Below, one piece after another: positions 17,007-25,123 of a stretch of DNA of 64,000 nucleotides. Both the position numbers and the translations under genes were made by a program. The notes beneath the pieces are model-generated. The model made no database searches, was not told where the DNA came from, and saw only the letters and a program-made list of their open reading frames with translations. The first letter of the stretch is position 1, and every line of letters starts with the position of its first letter. The stretch comes from Sphingomonas nostoxanthinifaciens (GTDB lineage Bacteria; Pseudomonadota; Alphaproteobacteria; Sphingomonadales; Sphingomonadaceae), in assembly GCF_019930585.1 (NCBI RefSeq), contig NZ_CP082839.1, positions 2,538,001 through 2,602,000 on the forward strand, in the 5' to 3' direction.

Positions 17007-17771
17007 TCAGCCGAAGCGAAGCCTCGCTCGCGGACGACGACGCATAATGCCCCCTACCGCGCCGAAGCCGAGGAGCATCATCGCCCACGAGCCATTCTCG
17101 GGCACGGCGGCGATCTGGGCGACCGTCACCTTCGTGATGTCGTACACGACGAAAAAATAGCTCGGTGACCCGTTGCCGGCGAAAACCCCGCCGGTCCCAC
17201 CGGGCGAGTCATAGGACAACGGCTCATCGACCGGCCGGTCGAAGACGTCATACGGCGTTCCGAAGCCGGTATTGTTTCCGACGGAGCGACTTAGACCGGT
17301 CGCGGGATCGTAGAAATTGATGTTCGTGGTGCGCGACGAAAAGGTATCGATGAAGCTTCGCGTCGCGGCCGCCTGATCGATCTGGTCCGATGCCGGAACC
17401 GACGTCGCGACGTCCGCAAAGAGATCCCCGATCTTCACGGTCGCCGTGATCGCAAGCTGGTCCGACGCGAGCGACTTGCTGGTGAGATCATATTCCTCGG
17501 CATGGACCGGGCCATAGCGATCCGATCCATCCGATGAGCTGAACTTGACGTCGGCCTTGGTCGGATCGATCGTGAAGACTACCGTGACCGGATCGCCGAC
17601 AAGGTCAGCGCCGTTACCGAAGACAGAAGCGAAGTCTACGCCGACGCCCTGCCCGCTCGTCACCACTCCATTATAAGTCACCGTATAAGGGACCGTCGAT
17701 CCGGCTTCCGAACCGAACAAAGCGGCGGTGACGAAGATCGCAGTCGATACAAGCTGACTGATGCGCTTCAT
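17007..17771 (-). CDS. PEPxxWA-CTERM sorting-domain secreted protein
   Basis: 254 residues: signal peptide (ISQLVSTAIFVTAALFGSEA), a beta-rich body and the sorting tail PENGSWAMMLLGFGAVGG followed by RRRPRAR. The body resembles other short PEP-CTERM proteins with FTIDPTKA and TATVKIG strands. Start at 17771 is chosen because GGGGAGAG precedes it and the signal peptide begins there; an upstream frame extension has no signal character. Monocistronic and convergent with the GH5-like gene. It shares only the tail and general style with the protein at 6991-7578, so they are not recent duplicates. Confidence 0.85.
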   Translation of the reverse strand: MKRISQLVSTAIFVTAALFGSEAGSTVPYTVTYNGVVTSGQGVGVDFASVFGNGADLVGDPVTVVFTIDPTKADVKFSSSDGSDRYGPVHAEEYDLTSKSLASDQLAITATVKIGDLFADVATSVPASDQIDQAAATRSFIDTFSSRTTNINFYDPATGLSRSVGNNTGFGTPYDVFDRPVDEPLSYDSPGGTGGVFAGNGSPSYFFVVYDITKVTVAQIAAVPENGSWAMMLLGFGAVGGIMRRRPRARLRFG

Positions 17772-17808
17772 GCGACTCTCCCCGGCAGGACAGTCCTTGT
17801 TTACCATA

Positions 17809-17833
17809 TCGGCCAAACCATGAATATGGCCGA
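17809..17833. repeat. Inverted repeat in a divergent promoter region
   Basis: TCGGCCA (17809-17815) and TGGCCGA (17827-17833) form a perfect 7-bp inverted repeat with an 11-bp spacer, 38 bp upstream of the PEPxxWA-CTERM start. It may be an operator for that gene; the DUF2891 pair starts about 195 bp away on the other strand. Confidence 0.35.
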
Positions 17834-18027
17834 CAGGCGAAACAACTTCCACGATATCAGGAAGACCAGCCTCCGTGATGACCTCGCTCGATGCCCGGCC
17901 GACGCCAAGCGAAGACGGCGCAATCGTTCGGCCTGCCCGTGACGACAATGTGTCGAACGCGCCGGGTGGCGGTTCGCGGGTAATCCGCTAGTGCCGAGCC
18001 GAAAGCGAACGAAGGATATCAGCCGGC

Positions 18028-19098
18028 ATGGATGCTGCGGACGCAAAAGCTCTTCCCAAGCCCACCAGCGGGACCGGGCGCCGCCTTTCGCCCGAGCGCG
18101 CCGGGAATCTCGTCGACATCACCCTCGGCCACGTCGGCCGGCAATTCCCGTTCGGTCAAGGGGAGGTGCTGCTCGGCCCGGCGGACCTCGCGCTGACTCC
18201 GCGCGATTTCCATCCCATCTTCCACGGCAGCTACGACTGGCACAGCTGCGTGCACGGCTATTGGCTGCTCACCCGGTTGAACCGGCTCTATCCCGATCTG
18301 CCCCAGCGCGCGGCCACGATCGCACAGCTCGATCAGGCATTCACTCCGGCGAAGGTCGCAGGCGAGATCGCCTTCTTCAAGCGCCCCTTTGCCGAGGATT
18401 ATGAGCGACCCTATGGCTGGTGCTGGTTCTTGAAGCTCGCTGCGGAGCTGCACGAACGCAAGGACGAGGCTGGACGCCGCTGGCTGGCAGCGGTGACGCC
18501 GATGGCGCGCTTCCTGGCCGGGCGTTTCGGCGACTACATCCAGAAGCTGCCCCGTCCGACGCGGGATGGTGCGCACCCCAACAGCGCGTTCAACATGGTG
18601 CTGGCGCTCGATTATGCCGACAGCTTCGGCGATGCGGCGTTGCGCGACCAGATAAGCCGGCGGGCGATCGACTGGTTTTCGGCCGACGTCGCCCCGACGC
18701 AGGTCGATTACGGCCCGATGGACTTCCTCTCGCCGATCCTGACCGAGGCCGAACTGATGCGGCGCGTGCTGCCGCGCGATCGCTTCCTCGCCTGGCTCGA
18801 TCGCTACCTGCCGCGGCTGGCCGCCCGCGAGCCGGCGATCCTCTTCCAGGTCGCCGTCGTGACCGACCCGACCGACGGGGTTCTCGCCCATCTCGACGGC
18901 GTCAACCTCAGCCGCGCCTGGGCGATGAACAATCTGGCGCGGACGCTGGGGCAGGATCCGCGCGCCGAAGTGCTGCGACATACCGCCGCGACCTTCCTCG
19001 ATGCCTCGCTCGACAAGGTGCAGGGCGGCTACATGAGCGAGCATTGGCTCTCGACCTATGCACTGCTCGCGCTGGAATCGATCGAGGAAGGCAAGTGA
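18028..19098 (+). CDS. DUF2891 protein (cytosolic copy)
   Basis: 356 residues with no signal peptide. The DUF2891 hallmarks are clear: HPIFHGSYDWHSCVHGYWLL (about 68-87), ERPYGWCWFLKLAAELHE and a final GGYMSEHWLSTYALLAL. The family is predicted all-alpha, like an (alpha/alpha) toroid sugar enzyme, but has no proven activity that I know. The conserved His, Asp, Trp and Tyr in the first motif could be catalytic. The start ATG has AAGGA about 11 bases upstream. Its stop TGA shares a base with the next start, so a DUF2891 paralogue is translationally coupled. Position after galM and a GH5-like enzyme suggests a carbohydrate role (inference). Confidence 0.85.
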   Translation: MDAADAKALPKPTSGTGRRLSPERAGNLVDITLGHVGRQFPFGQGEVLLGPADLALTPRDFHPIFHGSYDWHSCVHGYWLLTRLNRLYPDLPQRAATIAQLDQAFTPAKVAGEIAFFKRPFAEDYERPYGWCWFLKLAAELHERKDEAGRRWLAAVTPMARFLAGRFGDYIQKLPRPTRDGAHPNSAFNMVLALDYADSFGDAALRDQISRRAIDWFSADVAPTQVDYGPMDFLSPILTEAELMRRVLPRDRFLAWLDRYLPRLAAREPAILFQVAVVTDPTDGVLAHLDGVNLSRAWAMNNLARTLGQDPRAEVLRHTAATFLDASLDKVQGGYMSEHWLSTYALLALESIEEGK

Positions 19099-20204
19099 TG
19101 GACAATTCCGGCATGACCATCGATCGCCGCGCGCTGCTGCGCGATGCCACGTTCCTGTTCGGTGCGGCGGCCCCCGCCGGCGTCGCGTCGGCCCGGCTGG
19201 CAGTGCCCGATCGCCTGGGCGCCGGGCTGGCGGGATCGTTCGCGGGTTTCGCCATGGCCGAGCTCAAGCGCGAATATCCCGTTCAGGCCGGCCTGTCGCG
19301 ACTTGGCGTCGACGATCCGCTGTCGCCGCGCATCAATCACCCGATCTTCTACGGCAGCTTCGATTGGTCGACCGCCACGCTGAATTGCTGGATGCTGGCG
19401 CGGCTGGCGCGCCTTTACCCATCGCTGGCACAAACCGCCGGGATACGGGCCTATTTCGACCATGTTTTGTCGGCGGAGAAGGTCGCGACCGAGATCGCCT
19501 TCTTTGCGAAGCCCGACCGGCAGGGCTTCTCCAGGCCGGTAGGCTGGGGGCACGTGATGATGCTGGATGCCGAATTCGCGCGGCAAAAGACCGCGCAGGC
19601 CGCGAACTGGCACCGTCTGCTGACGCCGCTGGTCGACGATCTGAAGAGGCGCATGGTCGGGTTCCTCCCGAAGCTCGCCAATGCCGGCCGGAGCGGCACG
19701 CTGCCGCTGGGCCTCTCCCTGATGGCCTGCGCCGCGCAGACGACCGGCGATGCGGCATTTCTGTCGACGCTGCGCCATCATGCCGAACGGTGGTACGCGA
19801 CCATGGTGATCGCACCGAATGCGACGGTGGGGGGCGAGGAAAGCGTCCCGGCCGAATTGGCCACCGCCGATCTGATGCGCCGCGTGCTACCCAAGCAGGA
19901 ATTCACCGCCTGGTTTCAGCGGTTCGCACCGACCATCGAACAGCGGCAGCCGGCGATCCTGTTCGAGCCGTGCGCGCTGCAGGATCGCAGCGACTGGCGG
20001 ATAACGCTCGCGACCGACCTGATGAACCTCCATCGATCATGGCTGCTCGGCAATCTCGGCAGGGCGTCCGAAGGGCGTCGCGCGCAGGTGCTGCTCGCTG
20101 CCGCCCACGCCCATTACATGGCCGGCATCCGTCATCTCGACGAGACCGACTATGGCCGCCGCAGCCTGCCGGCGCGGGCAGTGCTGGCGCTCCAGCAGGT
20201 GTAG
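19098..20204 (+). CDS. DUF2891 protein with export signal (divergent paralogue)
   Basis: 368 residues. The N-terminus has TIDRRALLRDATFLFGAAAP, twin arginines plus a hydrophobic stretch, so Tat export is likely. The DUF2891 fold then follows: HPIFYGSFDWSTATLNCWML replaces the usual YDWHSxVHG signature, keeping Asp-Trp but losing both histidines. SRPVGWGHVMMLDAEFA replaces the second motif. The loss of the histidines suggests altered or absent catalysis. It overlaps the stop of the upstream DUF2891 gene by one base (TGATG), so the pair is one unit split between cytosol and periplasm. A second ATG five codons in is also possible. Confidence 0.8.
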   Translation: MDNSGMTIDRRALLRDATFLFGAAAPAGVASARLAVPDRLGAGLAGSFAGFAMAELKREYPVQAGLSRLGVDDPLSPRINHPIFYGSFDWSTATLNCWMLARLARLYPSLAQTAGIRAYFDHVLSAEKVATEIAFFAKPDRQGFSRPVGWGHVMMLDAEFARQKTAQAANWHRLLTPLVDDLKRRMVGFLPKLANAGRSGTLPLGLSLMACAAQTTGDAAFLSTLRHHAERWYATMVIAPNATVGGEESVPAELATADLMRRVLPKQEFTAWFQRFAPTIEQRQPAILFEPCALQDRSDWRITLATDLMNLHRSWLLGNLGRASEGRRAQVLLAAAHAHYMAGIRHLDETDYGRRSLPARAVLALQQV

Positions 20205-20264
20205 ACCCGACATTGCCCGGATCCTCCTTCTGAAGCGCCATCCCGAAATTCGGACATTGCGCGC

Positions 20265-21227
20265 TCAGAAACGCTCGCCGACCATCTCCTCGCTCTTGGC
20301 CCAGAGCGCCTTGGCGTGGTCGGGATCGAGCGCATAGGGACGAACACCGCCGCGGATGCCCGCGCCGTCCTGAATTTCGGCGACGTGGCAATCCTCGCAA
20401 TAGCGGCCACCAATATCGTCCGCCGATGCGACGACCGCCGCCCAGACCGATGTCGCCGCGCCCTGGGGGATCGACTTATAGTTGAAGAGCGGCGCGCCGG
20501 CCGCCCGCTGCGTGTCGTTGATCGCGGCGATCAGCCGTTCGGTCGCCTCGGGCGTCATGTAGCGGCTGAGTTCGGTCTGGATGGCACCCGGATGGAGCGC
20601 GGTCGCGCGAATGCCCGCACCCCGATGGCGCCGGTCGAACTCCACCGCGAACAGGATGTTGGCGGTCTTGGAACGACCATAGGCCACCCATTCGTCGTAG
20701 GGCGTGCGCTCGAAATTGGGATCGTCGAGGTCGACATCGGCGAAACGGTGGCCAGCGGAGGACAGGTTCACCAGCCGCCCGCCGGGCTTCAGCAGCGACG
20801 CGATGCGATTGACCACGACGAAGTGGCCGAGATGGTTCGTGCCGAACTGGGTCTCGAAACCATCCTGGGTCTGGCTTTGCGGGCACGCCATGACGCCGGC
20901 ATTGGCGATGATGACATCGAAGGGTCGGCCGTCCGCCACCAGCGCATCCGCGCAAGCCCGCACGCTGGCGAGCGATGCAAGGTCGAGCTCCACCAATTCC
21001 AGGGTCGCTCCCCCTGCTGCGGCCGCGTCGAGCCCCGCCGTCGCTACGCGCGCCTTATCCAGGTCGCGCGCGGCGCCGACCACGTGCGCACCATGCGCCA
21101 TCAGCGCGCGTGCGGTCTCCACCCCGAGCCCGGCGGAGACGCCGGTCACGAGGATGCGCTTGCCGGTGAGGTCGATGCCATCGAGCACCTCGTCGGTGGT
21201 CGATTCCGCTCCGAATATCTTGGTCAT
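20265..21227 (-). CDS. Short-chain dehydrogenase/reductase (retinol dehydrogenase-like)
   Basis: 320 residues, cytosolic NAD(P)-dependent oxidoreductase. Rossmann motif TGVSAGLG at 28-35, NNAG equivalent IIANAGVM near 107-113, catalytic S156/S157, Y183 and K187 in YGRSK. The extended C-terminus is typical of the WWOX/retinol-dehydrogenase-like branch. A cysteine pair in GGRYCEDCHVAE near residue 275 is common in this branch in proteobacteria. It is divergent from an AraC-type regulator 183 bp away, a common arrangement in which the regulator controls the dehydrogenase. The substrate is unknown. Confidence 0.9.
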   Translation of the reverse strand: MTKIFGAESTTDEVLDGIDLTGKRILVTGVSAGLGVETARALMAHGAHVVGAARDLDKARVATAGLDAAAAGGATLELVELDLASLASVRACADALVADGRPFDVIIANAGVMACPQSQTQDGFETQFGTNHLGHFVVVNRIASLLKPGGRLVNLSSAGHRFADVDLDDPNFERTPYDEWVAYGRSKTANILFAVEFDRRHRGAGIRATALHPGAIQTELSRYMTPEATERLIAAINDTQRAAGAPLFNYKSIPQGAATSVWAAVVASADDIGGRYCEDCHVAEIQDGAGIRGGVRPYALDPDHAKALWAKSEEMVGERF

Positions 21228-21410
21228 AATTGCAGTCCTGCCTGATAGGATGATGCACGTGCGCGCAATCGCTACGCATCACCGAGATCGGCACGGTCGC
21301 GCTTGCGTTGAAGCCCGATCATATCGTTCTCTTGCCCGATCCTATCAGGACGCGCTCGGCGGCACGGGCGCCGCATTGCCTTGACGGTCGATCGTGACGA
21401 TGTGGGACGG

Positions 21411-22313
21411 ATGCACGAACAACTGGCCCGAATGCGCGCAATCGCCGAACGCCATGGCAACGGCGCGCGGCAGGATACGCCGCTTCCGCGCGTCGCGGTG
21501 CATGTCGGCTGCACGATGACCAAGCCGACGCCGGGCGTTTACGAGCCGGCGCTGTGCCTGGTCCTGCAGGGTGCCAAGCAGATCCTGATCGGCGATCGCA
21601 CCCTCCGCTACGATCCGGCGAGTTACTTCATCGCCACGATCGATCTCCCCGCCTGCGGTTGGGTCGTCGAGGCGAGCCCGGCGCGGCCCTATGTCGCAGT
21701 GAGCATGAAGCTGGACCGGAGCACCCTGAGCTCGCTCATTCTCGACGTGCCCGGCGGGTCGGAGGGCGAAACCGCAGGCTTTGCGGTAAGCGCGGTGACG
21801 CCCGATTTGCTCGACGCATGGTCGCGCCTCCTCGCACTGCTGGACCGGCCGGAGGACGTGCCGGTGCTCGCGCCGATACACGAGCGCGAGATCCTCTACC
21901 GGTTGCTGCGCGGACCGCAGGGCGGCGTGCTGCGCCAGATCGCGCGTTCGGACAGCCGGCTCAGCCAGATCCGTCAGGCAATCGGCTGGATCCGGGCGCA
22001 CTTCGACCGGACATTGCGCGTCGAGCAGCTCGCCGATCTGGCGGGAATGAGCCCCGCCTCGTTCCACCGCCACTTCAAGGCAGCGACCGCGATGAGCCCG
22101 CTCCAATATCAGAAGACGCTTCGGCTCCAGGAAGCGCGGCGGCTGCTCGTTTCGGGCGGCGATGCCGCGCGCGCCGCCCATATGGTGGGCTACGAGAGCG
22201 CCTCCCAATTCAGCCGGGAATATGCCCGGATGTTCGGCGCGCCGCCCGCTCGCGATGCTGGACGGCTGCGTGAGACGGGCATCGCCCAGGTCGGTGAAGC
22301 TGCCGACGCTTGA
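21411..22313 (+). CDS. AraC-family transcriptional regulator
   Basis: 300 residues. N-terminal AraC_N-type cupin (about 20-170; LCLVLQGAKQILIGDRTLRYD) and a C-terminal double helix-turn-helix about 195-290 (LRVEQLADLAGMSPASFHRH and MVGYESASQFSREYARMFG). The start at 21411 has GGGACGG just upstream; a TTG ten codons earlier is possible. Divergent from the SDR gene at 20265-21227, which it probably activates. This SDR/AraC pairing is frequent in proteobacteria and often responds to aldehydes or phenolics, but the inducer here is unknown. Confidence 0.9.
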   Translation: MHEQLARMRAIAERHGNGARQDTPLPRVAVHVGCTMTKPTPGVYEPALCLVLQGAKQILIGDRTLRYDPASYFIATIDLPACGWVVEASPARPYVAVSMKLDRSTLSSLILDVPGGSEGETAGFAVSAVTPDLLDAWSRLLALLDRPEDVPVLAPIHEREILYRLLRGPQGGVLRQIARSDSRLSQIRQAIGWIRAHFDRTLRVEQLADLAGMSPASFHRHFKAATAMSPLQYQKTLRLQEARRLLVSGGDAARAAHMVGYESASQFSREYARMFGAPPARDAGRLRETGIAQVGEAADA

Positions 22314-22369
22314 CGGCAAGCGTTTCAGGCCGCCCCGCGACGGTCAGAGGCTCCCGACGAGGGCGGAGA

Positions 22370-24814
22370 TCAACGGCCCATGACCTTGACGACCGAAGGA
22401 TCGGCAGGACGCCACGCACCCTCGTACGTCAGCTTCCGCGAGCGATCATTCCAGACGAGCGTCGTGACCGATCCGGCACCCCGCTCATATTTGTAGGTCG
22501 TGCCATCGTCGGAAAACAGCGCGAACCTGCCGTCGGCGCCCGGATAGACGCGCACGGACTCGATCGCCTGCGGCTGGCTTGCGCTTTCGATCGCCGATCC
22601 CATCGGGACGATCGAGCCTGCGCGAACGAACAGCGGGATGGTGTCGATCGGCGCGGCCACCTCGATCGACGTGCCGCCTGCGAAGCGCTCGTTGGTCCAG
22701 TAATTATACCAGTCGCTGCCTGCGGGCAGGTAGACTTTCCGGCTTGTCGCCCCCTGCTCCGTCACCGGCGCGACCAGAAATGCCGGCCCGAACATATATT
22801 CGTCCTTGAGATCGACGACGTTCGGATCATTGGGGAAATCCATGAACAATGCGCGCATGAACGGCGCGCCCGTCTGATAGGTGCGATAGCCCAGCGCGTA
22901 GGTGTAGGGCATCAGCTGGTAGCGCAGCCGCAGATAAGCCGACAGGATCGGCTCGGCCGCCTTGCCGTACGACCAGACCTCGTTGTGCTGCCTTTCGCCA
23001 TGCACCCGCATCACCGGCTGGAATGTGCCCCATTCGAACCAGCGGACGAACAATTCGGGATAATCTTCGTAGCGATCGACATTGTCGAGCACGTCGGACG
23101 GACTCAGTAACGGCGTGTGGTCCGCGCGATACGTGGCAGCAAGCGTCGGCGAGAAGAAGCCGGCAATGTCGGTATCCCAATAGGGCATGCCGCTGGCGGC
23201 GAAGTTCAGCCCGGCCGGGATCGAGCGCTTGAGCATGTCCCAGGTCGACGTGACGTCGCTCGACCAGAAGACCGTGCCGTTACGTTGTGCGCCAAGATAG
23301 GCGGCACGCGCGAGGATCAGCACGCGGCGCGAGTCGCCGAAGTCTCTGCGGAACCCGTCATAGACCGATGCCGTGTGGAACAGCGGATAGGCGTTGTAGT
23401 AACGGTTGCCGGATCCGATGGAGAAGACGTCCTTGGCCGGATCGATGTCCGGCTCGGTCTCGTCGAGCCAGATATAATCGAAGCCATACGGCTTCACGTA
23501 GCGATCCCGGATCGCTTCCCACCACCATTTCGCGGCTTCGGGGTTGGTCGTGTCGATGTTGGGGCCGACAGCATCCTTGAATCCGCCCTGGTCGGGGACG
23601 CCGTCCGGTCCGGAAACGAGCCATCCCTTCTTCACCAGCATGTCGTAATAGCGCGTGCCGGGCGAGAAATGCGGCCACACGCTCAACATCGTCCCGATGC
23701 CCATCGCGTGCAGATCGCGGTTCATCTTGGCCGGGTCGGGCCAGCGCGCGGGATCGAGATCGAGTTCGCCCTGACGCGTCATGTTCAGGAAATCGACCAC
23801 GATCGTGTCGAGCGGCAGCTTCCGATCGCGATATCCGCTGGCGACATCCATCACCTGCTGCTGGGTGGCGTAGATGGCCTTGCTCTGGATATAGCCGTAG
23901 CCGGCCTTGGGCAGCAGATGCGCGACGCCCGTTAACTGCCGGTATGCCTGATAGATCTCGTCGCTGGTATCCCCGGCAATCACGAAGAACGACACGCGAT
24001 CGCCGACCTCGGACGACCACTGGCTCTGCTGGTTGATCGCGAGATTAACCGTCGTCTTCGACGGATTGTCCCAGATCAGCCCATATCCACGCGTCGAGAC
24101 CATGAACGGGATGCACACATTCTCCCCACCCGGCGCGCTATAATCGTGCCAGCAGCGGATCTGGTGCCCGCGCAGATCGAGCAGCCCCTGCTGCTGTTGT
24201 CCGAGCCCGTAGAAATGCTCGTCGGTCGCCGCATCGAACGTGGCCGAGACACGATATCCGGGATCGCTCGCCGCTGACGGAGCAGCCTGCCCCCCTGGAG
24301 CGGCGGCCGAATTGCGGGCCATCGACCAGCGCTGCAGGGTGAGCAAAGGCTTTCCGGCCGCGGTCGCGATCGACAGCATGTCGTTCAAGGGACCGGGGTG
24401 ATTTCCTCCGCCGAAATAGACGTCACGCAGCGACTGGTTCAGCGGATCGAGCGGCATCGGACGGGGGGCCGGGAAATCGGCCGGGGCCAGACGCACGGTC
24501 ATTCGCGATGAACGTATGACATCATAACCGTCCGCGCTCTTCTCCCGGGTCCAGCCGTTCGCCGACGGTAGCCCCACGAAGCCATATCCGGGTTTGGCCA
24601 GCGCTTCCGCACTCTTGCTGCTCATCGAAACGCGGACGATATTCGGGCCATAGGGCTCGATCACGATCGTCCTGCCGTCGCGCGCGATGACAAATTCACT
24701 GGCTGTCGCAGGGTCGGAGGCACAAGCAGGTTGCGCCAAGGGCATGACGGCAAGGACGAAGAGCGACGACGGGAGCACAGCCTTCATCGCACTGCTCAAA
24801 ATCTTCGGACGCAT
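22370..24814 (-). CDS. Exported GH31 alpha-glucosidase/alpha-xylosidase-family enzyme
   Basis: 814 residues, signal peptide (SSLFVLAVMPLAQPACA), so periplasmic. Domain order follows GH31: N-terminal beta-sandwich (about 40-260), barrel (about 270-600), C-terminal beta domains with VRAGSIVPMG. The nucleophile is D451 in YIWLDETEPD and the acid/base is D520 in FWSSDVTSTW. Additional landmarks are VVDFLNMTRQ and MPYWDTDIAGF. GH31 enzymes release alpha-linked glucose or xylose; WLDETEPD with the FWSSD context fits either, so specificity is open. The start at 24814 is preferred to an ATG 33 bases upstream because AGGAG precedes it. It lies 96 bp downstream of a small ORF and the BNR gene, on the same strand. 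Confidence 0.9.
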   Translation of the reverse strand: MRPKILSSAMKAVLPSSLFVLAVMPLAQPACASDPATASEFVIARDGRTIVIEPYGPNIVRVSMSSKSAEALAKPGYGFVGLPSANGWTREKSADGYDVIRSSRMTVRLAPADFPAPRPMPLDPLNQSLRDVYFGGGNHPGPLNDMLSIATAAGKPLLTLQRWSMARNSAAAPGGQAAPSAASDPGYRVSATFDAATDEHFYGLGQQQQGLLDLRGHQIRCWHDYSAPGGENVCIPFMVSTRGYGLIWDNPSKTTVNLAINQQSQWSSEVGDRVSFFVIAGDTSDEIYQAYRQLTGVAHLLPKAGYGYIQSKAIYATQQQVMDVASGYRDRKLPLDTIVVDFLNMTRQGELDLDPARWPDPAKMNRDLHAMGIGTMLSVWPHFSPGTRYYDMLVKKGWLVSGPDGVPDQGGFKDAVGPNIDTTNPEAAKWWWEAIRDRYVKPYGFDYIWLDETEPDIDPAKDVFSIGSGNRYYNAYPLFHTASVYDGFRRDFGDSRRVLILARAAYLGAQRNGTVFWSSDVTSTWDMLKRSIPAGLNFAASGMPYWDTDIAGFFSPTLAATYRADHTPLLSPSDVLDNVDRYEDYPELFVRWFEWGTFQPVMRVHGERQHNEVWSYGKAAEPILSAYLRLRYQLMPYTYALGYRTYQTGAPFMRALFMDFPNDPNVVDLKDEYMFGPAFLVAPVTEQGATSRKVYLPAGSDWYNYWTNERFAGGTSIEVAAPIDTIPLFVRAGSIVPMGSAIESASQPQAIESVRVYPGADGRFALFSDDGTTYKYERGAGSVTTLVWNDRSRKLTYEGAWRPADPSVVKVMGR

Positions 24815-24910
24815 CCCGTTCTCCTCGCCTCGATTATGATCGGACATCTTATTCGCGGGCGTTCGACGAAGCCGATGTTCCGGTTTCTCCGACGACGAAG
24901 CCCTGTGACC

Positions 24911-25123
24911 TTATGCGAGAAGCTTGCCGGCTTCGACCCAGGCCGCCTGCTCCTCGCGCGTTGAATACAATCCGCTGATAAGGTTGGTCCAATCCTTACG
25001 CCACGGGGCGGAGCAGGGTTCGTTCAAGGCCACTTCAAGCCGCACTGGCCGCCCCCCGCGAGGAATCTCCCGGCATTTTTCGTCGCTGGATCGTCCTTCC
25101 TCAATCGTCGTCCTGATCGTCAT
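24911..25123 (-). CDS. Small ORF of unknown function overlapping the BNR gene end
   Basis: 70 codons. The frame begins with ATG inside the last codons of the BNR gene (which stops at 25101) and ends at 24911. The C-terminal half, LNEPCSAPWRKDWTNLISGL followed by YSTREEQAAWVEAGKLLA, looks protein-like and hydrophilic-helical rather than random. The N-terminal part is poor and the ribosome-binding site is weak, so the true start may be later. It could be a small co-transcribed gene or the remnant of a larger one. No family recognised. Confidence 0.35.
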   Translation of the reverse strand: MTIRTTIEEGRSSDEKCREIPRGGRPVRLEVALNEPCSAPWRKDWTNLISGLYSTREEQAAWVEAGKLLA

